Assembly (NCBI GenBank): GCA_035544675.1
Contig: DATKCA010000239.1
Location: forward strand, 1-64,000
DNA: 64,000 nucleotides
DNA from: DATKCA01 sp035544675
GTDB taxonomy: Bacteria > Acidobacteriota > Thermoanaerobaculia > Gp7-AA8
Direction of reading: 5' to 3'
In this document: positions 1-6,809 of the stretch, in pieces
How positions within the stretch are numbered: position 1 is the first letter of the stretch
Layout of the letters: the number at the start of each line of letters is the position of its first letter
Translations under genes and position numbers: made by a program
The notes under the pieces: model-generated
Seen by the model: only the letters and a program-made list of their open reading frames with translations
Database searches by the model: none
Told to the model about the DNA's origin: nothing

Positions 1-1857
1 TTCACGGTGGCCAAGGTCGTCGAGGCCCTCAACCGCCCCACGCTGGTGCTCTCGCACAACAAGACGCTGGCGGCGCAGCTCTATCAGGAGTTCAAGAACT
101 TCTTTCCCGAGAACCGCGTCGAGTACTTCGTCTCGTATTACGACTACTACCAGCCCGAGGCGTACATCCCGCAGAACGACCTGTACATCGAGAAGGAGAT
201 GACGAAAAACGACGAGATCGACAAGCTGCGGTTGTCGGCGACCAAGGCGCTGTTCGAGCGCCGCGACGTCATCATCGTCGCGTCGGTCTCGTGCATCTAC
301 GGCATCGGTGAGCCGGAGCTGTACTACGGGATGCTCCTCTTCTTCGAGCGCGGCGCGGAAAAGCCGATGACGGAGTATCTGCGCAAGCTCACCGAGATGC
401 AGTACGAGCGCACGCCTTACGACCTGTCGCGCGGCACGTTTCGGGTGCGCGGCGACGTGCTGGAGCTGTGGCCGGCGTATGAAGACGACGCGGTGCGGAT
501 CGAGTTCTTCGGCGACGAGATCGACAAGATGTCGCGCATCGATCCGGTGACCGGGCGCGCCGGCCGCGAGTACGACCGGATGGCCATCTATCCCCGAACG
601 CACTACGTCACTCCGCGGGAGCGCCTGATGGTGGCGATGGAGAACATCCGCACCGAGCTCGACGAACGGGTCACCGAGCTGCGGGCGAACGACCGTCTCC
701 TCGAGGCGCAGAGGCTTTCGCAGCGCACGATGTTCGATCTGGAGATGATCGCCGAGCTCGGCTACTGCAACGGCATCGAGAACTATTCGCGCCATCTCAG
801 CGGCCGCAAGCAGGGGGAGCCGCCTCCCACGCTGATCGACTACTTCGCGAAGGACTTCCTGCTCGTCATCGACGAGTCGCATCAGACCGTGCCGCAGGTG
901 CGGGCGATGTGGGGCGGCGATCGGGCCCGCAAGGAGACGCTGGTCGAGTACGGATTCCGTCTGCCCAGCGCCATCGACAACCGGCCGCTCAGCTTCGACG
1001 AGTTCGAAGGCAAGCTGAATCAGATCCTCTACGTGTCGGCCACGCCGGGACCGTACGAGATGGGGAAGACCGGCGGCAACTTCGTGGAGCAGGTGATCCG
1101 GCCGACCGGTCTCATCGACCCGGATGTGATCATCCGGCCGGTGAAGGGCCAGGTCGACGATCTGATCGGCGTCATCCGCGAGCGCACGGCGAAGAACGAG
1201 CGGGTCCTGGTCACGACGCTGACCAAGCGGATGGCCGAGGATCTGACGCGGTATCTGATGGAGCTGGGGATCAAAGTCAACTATCTCCATTCGGACGTGG
1301 AGACGCTCGAGCGCATCGCCATCCTGCGCGACTTCCGCATCGGAGTGTTCGACGTGATCGTCGGCATCAACCTGCTGCGTGAGGGGCTGGACATTCCGGA
1401 ATGCTCGGCCGTGGCCATCCTCGATGCCGACAAGGAGGGCTTCCTCCGCTCCACCACGTCGCTGATCCAGACCATCGGCCGTGCCGCGCGCAACATCAAC
1501 GGCGTGGCCATCCTGTATGCCGACAAGATGACCGACTCGCTGCGCAACGCCATCGCCGAGACCGACCGTCGACGCGAGATCCAGCGGGCGTACAACACGG
1601 AGCACGGAATCGAGCCGGCCTCGATCATCAAGGCCATCGATTCCGACCTGGTGAAGATGGCCAACCTCGATTACTTCGAGATCCCGGGGATGCCGTCAAA
1701 GGCCAGGCTGGACCTGGTGGCCGACGAGGACCTGGACAAAGCCATCAGCCGCCTCCAGAAGGAGATGAAGGACGCCGCGAAGAACCTCGACTTCGAGAAG
1801 GCGGCCGAGATTCGCGACCGGCTGCGCGAGCTGAAGGAGCTGCGGATTTTCGTCTGA
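1..1857 (+). CDS. uvrB: UvrABC system protein B (5' end cut by window edge)
   Basis: Damage-verifying helicase subunit of nucleotide excision repair; it receives DNA from UvrA and recruits UvrC. The reading frame is open from base 1, and the first residues (FTVAKVVEALNRPTLVLSHN) are those that directly follow the Walker A loop in UvrB, so roughly 45 N-terminal residues lie outside the window. Visible are the damage-binding beta-hairpin (YYDYYQPEAYIP), the DESH motif II (VIDESHQT), motif VI (QTIGRAARN) and, in the last 40 residues, the UVR domain (LDFEKAAEIRDRLRELK) that contacts UvrC. It stops at TGA 1855-1857. uvrC lies 3 kb downstream rather than adjacent. The family assignment is secure. 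Confidence 0.98.
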   Translation, partial: FTVAKVVEALNRPTLVLSHNKTLAAQLYQEFKNFFPENRVEYFVSYYDYYQPEAYIPQNDLYIEKEMTKNDEIDKLRLSATKALFERRDVIIVASVSCIYGIGEPELYYGMLLFFERGAEKPMTEYLRKLTEMQYERTPYDLSRGTFRVRGDVLELWPAYEDDAVRIEFFGDEIDKMSRIDPVTGRAGREYDRMAIYPRTHYVTPRERLMVAMENIRTELDERVTELRANDRLLEAQRLSQRTMFDLEMIAELGYCNGIENYSRHLSGRKQGEPPPTLIDYFAKDFLLVIDESHQTVPQVRAMWGGDRARKETLVEYGFRLPSAIDNRPLSFDEFEGKLNQILYVSATPGPYEMGKTGGNFVEQVIRPTGLIDPDVIIRPVKGQVDDLIGVIRERTAKNERVLVTTLTKRMAEDLTRYLMELGIKVNYLHSDVETLERIAILRDFRIGVFDVIVGINLLREGLDIPECSAVAILDADKEGFLRSTTSLIQTIGRAARNINGVAILYADKMTDSLRNAIAETDRRREIQRAYNTEHGIEPASIIKAIDSDLVKMANLDYFEIPGMPSKARLDLVADEDLDKAISRLQKEMKDAAKNLDFEKAAEIRDRLRELKELRIFV

Positions 1858-1879
1858 GGCGCGGCTCCGGGCTCGGGGA

Positions 1880-1930
1880 GTGGAGCGCCGCCGACCCAAG
1901 GTGGAGTGGAGCGCCGCCGACCCGGCGGCA
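1880..1930. repeat. TGGAGCGC palindromic element, two units
   Basis: Two direct copies of the unit starting GTGGAGCGCCGCCGACCC lie between uvrB and the antitoxin gene. The second copy closes with GGCGGC, giving a GCCGCC/GGCGGC stem. The same unit recurs at many other places in the window, inside and between genes. Confidence 0.8.
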
Positions 1931-1953
1931 GTGTCTCCTCGCTTCCGGCACTG

Positions 1954-1981
1954 TTGACTAAGTCCATGGACAAGCTAACTT
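1954..1981 (+). promoter_or_regulatory. Promoter of the antitoxin gene
   Basis: TTGACT (1954-1959), a 16-base spacer and TAACTT (1976-1981), ending 7 bases before the ATG at 1989. The spacing implies a transcript that starts at or next to the start codon (leaderless). No Shine-Dalgarno sequence is present. Confidence 0.5.
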
Positions 1982-1988
1982 GGGCCAC

Positions 1989-2219
1989 ATGATCGAGGTC
2001 AACATCCACGAAGCAAAGAAGCAGCTTTCCCGTCTTCTCGCTCGAGTCGCCGAGGGAGAAGAAGTGATCATCGCTCGTGCCGGCCAACCCGTGGCCCGTC
2101 TCGTTCCTGTGACATCAACACGGGGTCGCCGTCGAAGTGGAACCATGCGCGGAAAGATTCGCATCGCTGCTGATTTTGACGCCCCGCTCGACCCGGAAAC
2201 GTTAGATCGAGACTCCTGA
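1989..2219 (+). CDS. Phd/YefM-type antitoxin (VapB-like)
   Basis: Small antitoxin of a type II toxin-antitoxin pair, 76 residues. The N-terminus (MIEVNIHEAKKQLSRLLARV) followed by GEEVIIARAGQPVARLVPV is the classic Phd/YefM fold: a DNA-binding dimer that represses its own operon, with a C-terminal tail that wraps the toxin. ATG 1989 is preferred over the in-frame TTG 1980, because the family begins at this Met and a -10-like TAACTT sits 7 bases upstream. The PIN-domain toxin frame follows directly but is broken (next entry), so this antitoxin may be an orphan with only regulatory or protective value. The reading frame itself looks intact. Confidence 0.88.
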   Translation: MIEVNIHEAKKQLSRLLARVAEGEEVIIARAGQPVARLVPVTSTRGRRRSGTMRGKIRIAADFDAPLDPETLDRDS

Positions 2220-2617
2220 TCGATACCCACTGCTGTCTGGTGGCTCTCGATCCCGGAGAATCTCAGCGACGCTGCCACCGAACTCAGTACCGATCCGGGC
2301 AACGAAATCGTCCTGTCCGCTGCGTCGAGTTGGGAGATTGCGGTGAAATACGCCAACGGGAAGCTGTCGCTGCCGGAGCTTCCTTGGTTTATGTGCCCGC
2401 TCAGTTGAGTGAACAGAGAATGTCGACACTCCCGGTCTATCAGGCTCACGCGCTGCACGTCGCCGACCCTCCGCCGCACCATCGCGACCCGTTCGACAGG
2501 CTCCTCGTCGCCCAGAGTCAAATCGAGGGAATTCCGATCATCACCGCGGACGAGCAGTTGCGACTGTACGACGTCGAGATTCGCTGGGCAGGGCGTCGCA
2601 AGGTCCGGCGACGCTGA
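2207..2617 (+). pseudogene. PIN-domain ribonuclease toxin (VapC-like), frameshifted
   Basis: Decayed VapC toxin. The beginning (RLLIDTHCCL, from 2210) and the end (from about 2390: VPAQLSEQRMSTL, HHRDPFDRLLVAQ, IPIITADEQLRLYDV) are in one frame. The middle (WWLSIPENLSDAATE, EIVLSAASSWEIAVKYANGK, 2238-2390) is in another. Two indels, near 2237 (about two bases missing) and 2391 (about one base missing), would restore a continuous PIN protein. The four expected acidic positions (LIDTH, SSWEIA, DPFDR, TADE) are all still recognisable. The codon where Met is expected (2207) is TCG, so the start also seems lost. Sequencing error cannot be excluded, but two shifts plus a missing start argue for decay. 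Confidence 0.8.
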
Positions 2618-2977
2618 AGTTCCCCCCGACGTCGCCCGTCTGTTACGTTAACGTCGGCCCACTGCTCCGCAAGCAGCCGCACAGCCTGACTGGCCCGCCC
2701 CGCGAGGGGAGATGCCCGACGGTCCTTCAACACGGCGATCGAATCAGGATCGGAACGACCGAGGTGATCTTCCGGCGGAGCAGCGAGATCGATTCGACTC
2801 TGACCGATCCGCCCCCTTAGGCGTTAGGCGCCAGGCCTTAGGCGCTAGGGAGCCTCTGCGCAACTTTGTGATCTCTGTGACTCTGTGGTTGATGTCAAAC
2901 CACAGAGTCACAGAGGACGCAGAGCTTACGCAGAGGTTCCTTAGGCGTTAGGCCTTAGAAGGCCTAACGACCAGCCT
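2618..2977. other. Gene-free stretch built from nested inverted repeats
   Basis: I see no gene in these 360 bases. The right half is a nested palindrome: an outer shell of TTAGGCG/CCTTAGG heptamers (2818-2850 and 2940-2975) around an inner hairpin (2853-2936). Short open frames across it are by-products of the repeats. Confidence 0.7.
2853..2936. repeat. Long hairpin with CTCTGTG heptamer arms
   Basis: The left arm 2853-2890 (CCTCTGCGCAACTTTGTGAT...) is complementary, with a few mismatches, to 2897-2936, leaving a loop of only about 6 bases. The arm is a chain of 7-base words related to CTCTGTG. It could act as a bidirectional terminator between the convergent toxin remnant and glycosyltransferase gene. 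Confidence 0.8.
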
Positions 2978-3709
2978 TTAACGCCTGTAGTACCGGTGGA
3001 TCCGCCACAGATCGCGCAGCGCGCGGATGAAATCCGTGGAGCGCACCTTGGAGCCCTTCACGTCGTGCCACTCTCTGATCGGCAGCTCGTAGATCGCGCG
3101 CGCGGCGGCATCGCGACCGCGCACCTTGACGAGGCGGGCGATGATCTCCACGTCGAAGATCCAGCGGGAGATGAACGGCTCTGCGAAGAGCTGGCGGATC
3201 TCATCACTCACGCGGAACAGCTTCGCGCCGCACTGTGTGTCGTAGACGGCCAGCCCGAGGGATGAGGAGATGAGGGTCGCGCCGACGCGGCCGAAATAGT
3301 GGCGCGCCGGACGGCGGCTGATCTGGCGTCCCAGCAGACGGACGCGCGCAGCGAAGACCATGTCGATCTCCGGACGGGAGTCGAACACCTCGACAAGAGA
3401 AGGCAGCTCGGAAAGGGGAGTGGCCAGATCGGCGTCCCAGAATCCGACGAAGTCCGGCCTGCGCTCCATCGCCGCCAGCATCCCGCGGCGCACCGCCTCG
3501 GCCTTGCCGCGATTGCGATCGAGGTCGAGGACGGTGAACCGGTCCGGCTGTTCCGCGTGCAGCGACTGCAGCTGCTTCAGTGTCCCGTCGGTGCTGCCGT
3601 CGTTCACGAAGAGGAACTCCGCCGCCGTGAAGTCGCGAAACGCCTGCACCGGCAGACGCTTCTCTTCGTTGTAGCAGGGAACGACGATGATGCTGCGCAC
3701 GGTGCGCAT
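2978..3709 (-). CDS. Family 2 glycosyltransferase (dolichyl-phosphate glycosyltransferase-like)
   Basis: GT-A fold glycosyltransferase of 243 residues that moves a sugar from a nucleotide sugar to a lipid phosphate or similar acceptor. Seen: PCYNEE at about residue 11, FVNDGSTDGT (nucleotide-binding loop), FWDADLATPL with the DxD metal site, YDTQCGAKLF and RWIFDVEI, a series typical of the ALG5/DPM-like branch of GT2. No membrane segment is evident, so it probably works at the inner face of the membrane. It is divergent from the esterase gene with only 20 bases between start codons. GGAGA lies 1-5 bases before the ATG. The exact donor and acceptor cannot be told. Confidence 0.85.
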   Translation of the reverse strand: MRTVRSIIVVPCYNEEKRLPVQAFRDFTAAEFLFVNDGSTDGTLKQLQSLHAEQPDRFTVLDLDRNRGKAEAVRRGMLAAMERRPDFVGFWDADLATPLSELPSLVEVFDSRPEIDMVFAARVRLLGRQISRRPARHYFGRVGATLISSSLGLAVYDTQCGAKLFRVSDEIRQLFAEPFISRWIFDVEIIARLVKVRGRDAAARAIYELPIREWHDVKGSKVRSTDFIRALRDLWRIHRYYRR

Positions 3710-3716
3710 TCTCCAT

Positions 3717-3722
3717 TAATCT
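3717..3722 (+). promoter_or_regulatory. -10-like TAATCT before the esterase gene
   Basis: TAATCT ends 7 bases before ATG 3730, the position expected for a leaderless transcript. No convincing -35 is visible. Confidence 0.35.
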
Positions 3723-3729
3723 GCGCGCC

Positions 3730-4329
3730 ATGGAAGTGCGAATCGTCGAAGCCACCGTTCACGGCCGCGCGCTCGTGGAGCGAAGGTCCGAGCGATGGCT
3801 CGTCGGATTTCACGGCTATGCCGAGACGGCCGAGACGATGCTCGCGCAACTGCGAACGATCCCCGGCAACGAGGAGTGGTCGCTCCTGGCGATCCAGGCG
3901 CTGCATCCTTTTTACACCCGCGAGCAGAAGGTCGTGGCGAACTGGATGACCAGTCTCGATCGAGAGCTGGCCATCGAGGACAACGTCGCGTACGTGCAGC
4001 GCGTCCTGGAAGACGTGAATGCCGGCCGCCGCGTGTTCCTCGGCTTCTCCCAGGGCGTGGCCATGGCCTTTCGCGCCGCCGCCCACCTCGGCGCCGCCGG
4101 CGTCATCGCGCTGGGTGCCGACGTGCCACCGGATGTCGCGGATCGGTCCCTGCCGCCTGCGCTCCTGGCCCGCGGACTCTCCGACGACTGGTACACCGCC
4201 GAGAAGTTCGAGAAGGACCTCAGGGTGCTGAAGACTGCCACGAGACTCGAGTTCGCCGGTGGGCACGAGTGGACTGAAGAGTTCCGCGACGCGGCTGCAG
4301 CTTTTCTGAAATCGCTCAACGTCCCTTGA
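3730..4329 (+). CDS. Alpha/beta hydrolase of the phospholipase/carboxylesterase family
   Basis: Cytoplasmic serine esterase, 199 residues. LVGFHGYAE near residue 24 supplies the oxyanion-hole His-Gly, VFLGFSQGVAM is the G-x-S-x-G nucleophile elbow, and GGHEW near the C-terminus carries the catalytic His; the Asp is probably in SDDWY. This matches the YpfH/carboxylesterase 2 group in size and order. There is no signal peptide. The stop overlaps the 3' end of the convergent padR-type gene by 14 bases. The substrate is unknown. Confidence 0.82.
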   Translation: MEVRIVEATVHGRALVERRSERWLVGFHGYAETAETMLAQLRTIPGNEEWSLLAIQALHPFYTREQKVVANWMTSLDRELAIEDNVAYVQRVLEDVNAGRRVFLGFSQGVAMAFRAAAHLGAAGVIALGADVPPDVADRSLPPALLARGLSDDWYTAEKFEKDLRVLKTATRLEFAGGHEWTEEFRDAAAAFLKSLNVP

Positions 4330-4765
4330 GACTGGCGGCTGTGCGCGACGCCCAACGCGCCCGCGCCGCGTACATCGCCGCCCGGTAACGCGCCGCCAGA
4401 CCTTCCTGGGACTTCCATTCGTCTTCGCAGATCGCGGCCAGACGCGCGTACTCCGTAAGAAACGCGGACGCAGTACTTCCGGTGAGAAGGTCCGCCCGCA
4501 CCGCGACGCCGTCCGGATCGCGGCGGACCTCCTGAATCGCCGGCCCCTGCAATCCCGACTTCAGCGCGCGGCGTCCCTCCGCCGTCAGGTGATACCCGTC
4601 GCGCTTTTCCAGAAACCCCGCCGCGGCCAGACGCCGCAGCGCCGGGTAAATCGCGCCGGGACTGGAGTCGAGCGCCTTGCGGATCGCGTAGCCCGATCGC
4701 GCGGTCTGCTGGACGGCGCCCAGGATCGAGAGCTCGAGGGAAGAGAGCACAGGGCGTGTGCGCAT
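4316..4765 (-). CDS. PadR-family transcriptional regulator
   Basis: 149-residue winged-helix repressor. The N-terminal half (LSSLELSILGAVQQTARSGY, then PGAIYPALRRLAAAGFLEKR and YHLTAEGRRAL) is the PadR DNA-binding domain with its Y-P-x-L-x-x-L recognition helix. The C-terminal half is the helical dimerisation part. The frame is open further upstream, but ATG 4765 gives the normal family N-terminus (MRTRPVLSS), and the upstream extension would translate an operator and a hairpin repeat. A perfect inverted operator directly abuts this ATG, so autorepression is very likely. No drug-export or phenolic-acid gene sits next to it, so the target is unknown. Confidence 0.9.
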   Translation of the reverse strand: MRTRPVLSSLELSILGAVQQTARSGYAIRKALDSSPGAIYPALRRLAAAGFLEKRDGYHLTAEGRRALKSGLQGPAIQEVRRDPDGVAVRADLLTGSTASAFLTEYARLAAICEDEWKSQEGLAARYRAAMYAARARWASRTAASLKGR

Positions 4766-4804
4766 AGTACGAATCGTACCATAGGTGATAGTACGATTCG
4801 TACT
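4766..4804. promoter_or_regulatory. PadR operator overlapping its own -10
   Basis: Two copies of a GTACGAWTCGTAC site (4766-4779 and 4791-4804) face each other, and each is itself nearly palindromic. On the minus strand TACGAT (4778-4773), inside the first copy, is 7 bases from the padR ATG and reads as its -10 box, so a bound dimer would block transcription. Confidence 0.75.
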
Positions 4805-4807
4805 GGT

Positions 4808-4859
4808 GGAGGACAGACAATCCTGTCTGTCCCAGGTCAGGCAGGATTGCCTGACCTCC
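4808..4859. repeat. Inverted repeat upstream of uvrC
   Basis: The left arm 4808-4832 (GGAGGACAGACAATCCTGTC...) and right arm 4834-4859 are imperfect inverted copies, about 25 bases each. Each arm is also internally palindromic (ACAGACAATCCTGTCTGT; CAGGCAGGATTGCCTG). It has the same four-armed design as the TGGAGCGC elements but a different sequence. Confidence 0.75.
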
Positions 4860-4881
4860 ACAGAAGGTTGATTGGGGGCGC

Positions 4882-6705
4882 ATGACTCGCATCGAACGCC
4901 TCAAGGACCGCCTCAGGGAACTGCCCGCGCGGCCCGGCGTGTACCTGCACAAGAACGGCGCGGGCGAGGTCATCTACGTCGGAAAGGCCCGAAACTTAAA
5001 GAATCGCGTGAACTCTTACCTGGTAGGGAAGGGGGCTCGCGACCCCCGGCTATCCACGCTGGCCGACGAGATCGAGGCCATTGACTTCGTCACCACGAAC
5101 AACGAGCTGGAGGCCTTCCTCCTCGAGAACAACCTGATCAAGACGCACCAGCCGCGCTACAACGTACTGCTCCGCGACGACAAGACGTATCCATATATCA
5201 AGGTCACGCTGTCGGAGGACTTCCCGCGCGTCGTCTTCACGCGCCGCCTCGATCGAAAGAAGGGCGATCTGTTCTACGGGCCGTTCTTCGCCGGCACGGC
5301 GCGCCGTCTCCTCAAGCTCGTGGCCGATCAGTTCCAGCTCCGCAGCTGCGATCTGGAGATCAAGGACGGCAAGAGCGCGCTGACCAGGCCGTGTCTCTAC
5401 TACGACATGCACCAGTGTCTCGGCCCCTGCGTCGTCGGGCTGACGACGCGCGACTCCTACCGCGACATGGTCGACGACGTCGTCCTCTTCCTCGGCGGCA
5501 AGACCCGCGAGCTGCAGGACCGCCTCAGCAGCCGCATGTACAAGGCGGCGGAGGAGGAGAATTACGAGATCGCGACGTACTACCGCGACCTCATCCGCAC
5601 GGTGGAGCGGTTGCAGGCCGAGCAGCAGGTCGCATCGCCCGACTCCGAAGACGTCGATGTGTGGGGATTGTGGGAAGAGGGGGGCGACGTGGCGGTCCAG
5701 CTTTTCGTCATCCGCGACGGGAACCTCGTCGACCGGCGGGAGCTGTTCTGGGAAAAGATCGCCGGCTATCAGCCGGCCTATTTCCTGAGCGAGGTGCTGC
5801 AACGCTACTACCAGGACAACCTCTTCATCCCCCGGGAGATCCTCGTTCCGTTCGACGTCGACGACGAGGATTTGCTCGAAGACTGGCTGGCGCAGCAGGC
5901 GGGACGGAAAATCGCCGTGCGCGCGCCGCAGCGAGGCAAAGGCGTCGACCGCATCGAGCTGGCCAGCCGCAACGCGCGGCTCTCGCACGAGTCACGATTC
6001 CGGAAGGCCCAGCAGGACCGCCTCCAGATCGCGGCGGCCAGGCTCGGGCAGCTTCTCGGCCACCAGGGGGAGATGGGCCGGATCGAGTCGTTCGACATCT
6101 CCAACATCCAGGGCAGCGACTCGGTTGCGGGAATGGTCGTCCTCGACCGCGGCAAGTTCGACAAGAACCAGTACCGGATCTTCAACATCCGGACGGTGGC
6201 CGGCTCGGACGACTTCCGGTCGATGGCGGAGGCGGTAGACCGGCGGTACCGGCGGCTGCTGGAGGAGGAGAAGACGCTGCCGGACCTCATTCTGATCGAC
6301 GGGGGGCGCGGGCAGCTCAACGCCGCGCTGACTGCGCTCAACCGGCTGGGAATCGAGGGGATCACGATCGCGGGGCTGGCCAAGCGCGACGAAGAGATCT
6401 ATGTGCCGGAGCGCGACGAGCCTCTGCGCCTCGAGAAACGCGACCTGGCGCTGCAGCTCCTGCAGATGGTGCGCGACGAGACGCATCGCTTCGCCGTGTC
6501 GTCGCACCGCCGCCGGCGGTCGAAGCGCATCCTGCACAGCGAGCTGGACGATCTGCCGGGAATCGGAGACAAGCGGCGGCGTCTTCTCATCGAGCGATTC
6601 GGCAGCGTGAGCGGAGTGAAGCAGGCATCAGCGCAGGATCTGATCAACGTGCTGGGGAAAAAGGTGGGGCAGTCGTTGTTCGATGAGCTGCATACGGGTT
6701 CATAG
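4882..6705 (+). CDS. uvrC: UvrABC system protein C (excinuclease)
   Basis: Dual-incision nuclease of nucleotide excision repair, 607 residues, the usual length. In order: GIY-YIG nuclease domain (GVYLHKNGAGEVIYVGKARN, residues about 19-39) for the 3' cut; a UVR domain near 209-245 (EEENYEIATYYRDLIRTVERL) that docks on UvrB; the RNase H-like domain for the 5' cut starting around ESFDISNIQGSDSVAGMVV (about 402); and a C-terminal helix-hairpin-helix pair (LDDLPGIGDKRRRLLIERFG, about 555 on) for DNA binding. The start ATG 4882 is 22 bases after an inverted repeat. It is followed by a hairpin of TTGGCTC heptamers. Confidence 0.98.
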   Translation: MTRIERLKDRLRELPARPGVYLHKNGAGEVIYVGKARNLKNRVNSYLVGKGARDPRLSTLADEIEAIDFVTTNNELEAFLLENNLIKTHQPRYNVLLRDDKTYPYIKVTLSEDFPRVVFTRRLDRKKGDLFYGPFFAGTARRLLKLVADQFQLRSCDLEIKDGKSALTRPCLYYDMHQCLGPCVVGLTTRDSYRDMVDDVVLFLGGKTRELQDRLSSRMYKAAEEENYEIATYYRDLIRTVERLQAEQQVASPDSEDVDVWGLWEEGGDVAVQLFVIRDGNLVDRRELFWEKIAGYQPAYFLSEVLQRYYQDNLFIPREILVPFDVDDEDLLEDWLAQQAGRKIAVRAPQRGKGVDRIELASRNARLSHESRFRKAQQDRLQIAAARLGQLLGHQGEMGRIESFDISNIQGSDSVAGMVVLDRGKFDKNQYRIFNIRTVAGSDDFRSMAEAVDRRYRRLLEEEKTLPDLILIDGGRGQLNAALTALNRLGIEGITIAGLAKRDEEIYVPERDEPLRLEKRDLALQLLQMVRDETHRFAVSSHRRRRSKRILHSELDDLPGIGDKRRRLLIERFGSVSGVKQASAQDLINVLGKKVGQSLFDELHTGS

Positions 6706-6793
6706 CTCTTGGCTCTTGGCTGTTGGCTCTTGGGACGCCATAATCACTACGGTCTGACTTTCCCGAGAGCCAACAGCCAGGAGCCAAGAGCCG
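6706..6793. repeat. TTGGCTC heptamer hairpin
   Basis: Left arm 6706-6734 (CTCTTGGCTCTTGGCTGTTG...) pairs with 6764-6793 (GAGAGCCAACAGCCAGGAGC...). Both arms have a 7-base period. It fills the uvrC/DUF4388 gap and could stop uvrC transcription, although no T-run follows. Confidence 0.8.
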
Positions 6794-6809
6794 GGAGGGC
6801 GGGGGCACG

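Noticed and set aside
2712..2951. 79-codon open frame on the + strand
   Set aside because: It reads through nested hairpins (heptamer arms) and matches no family.
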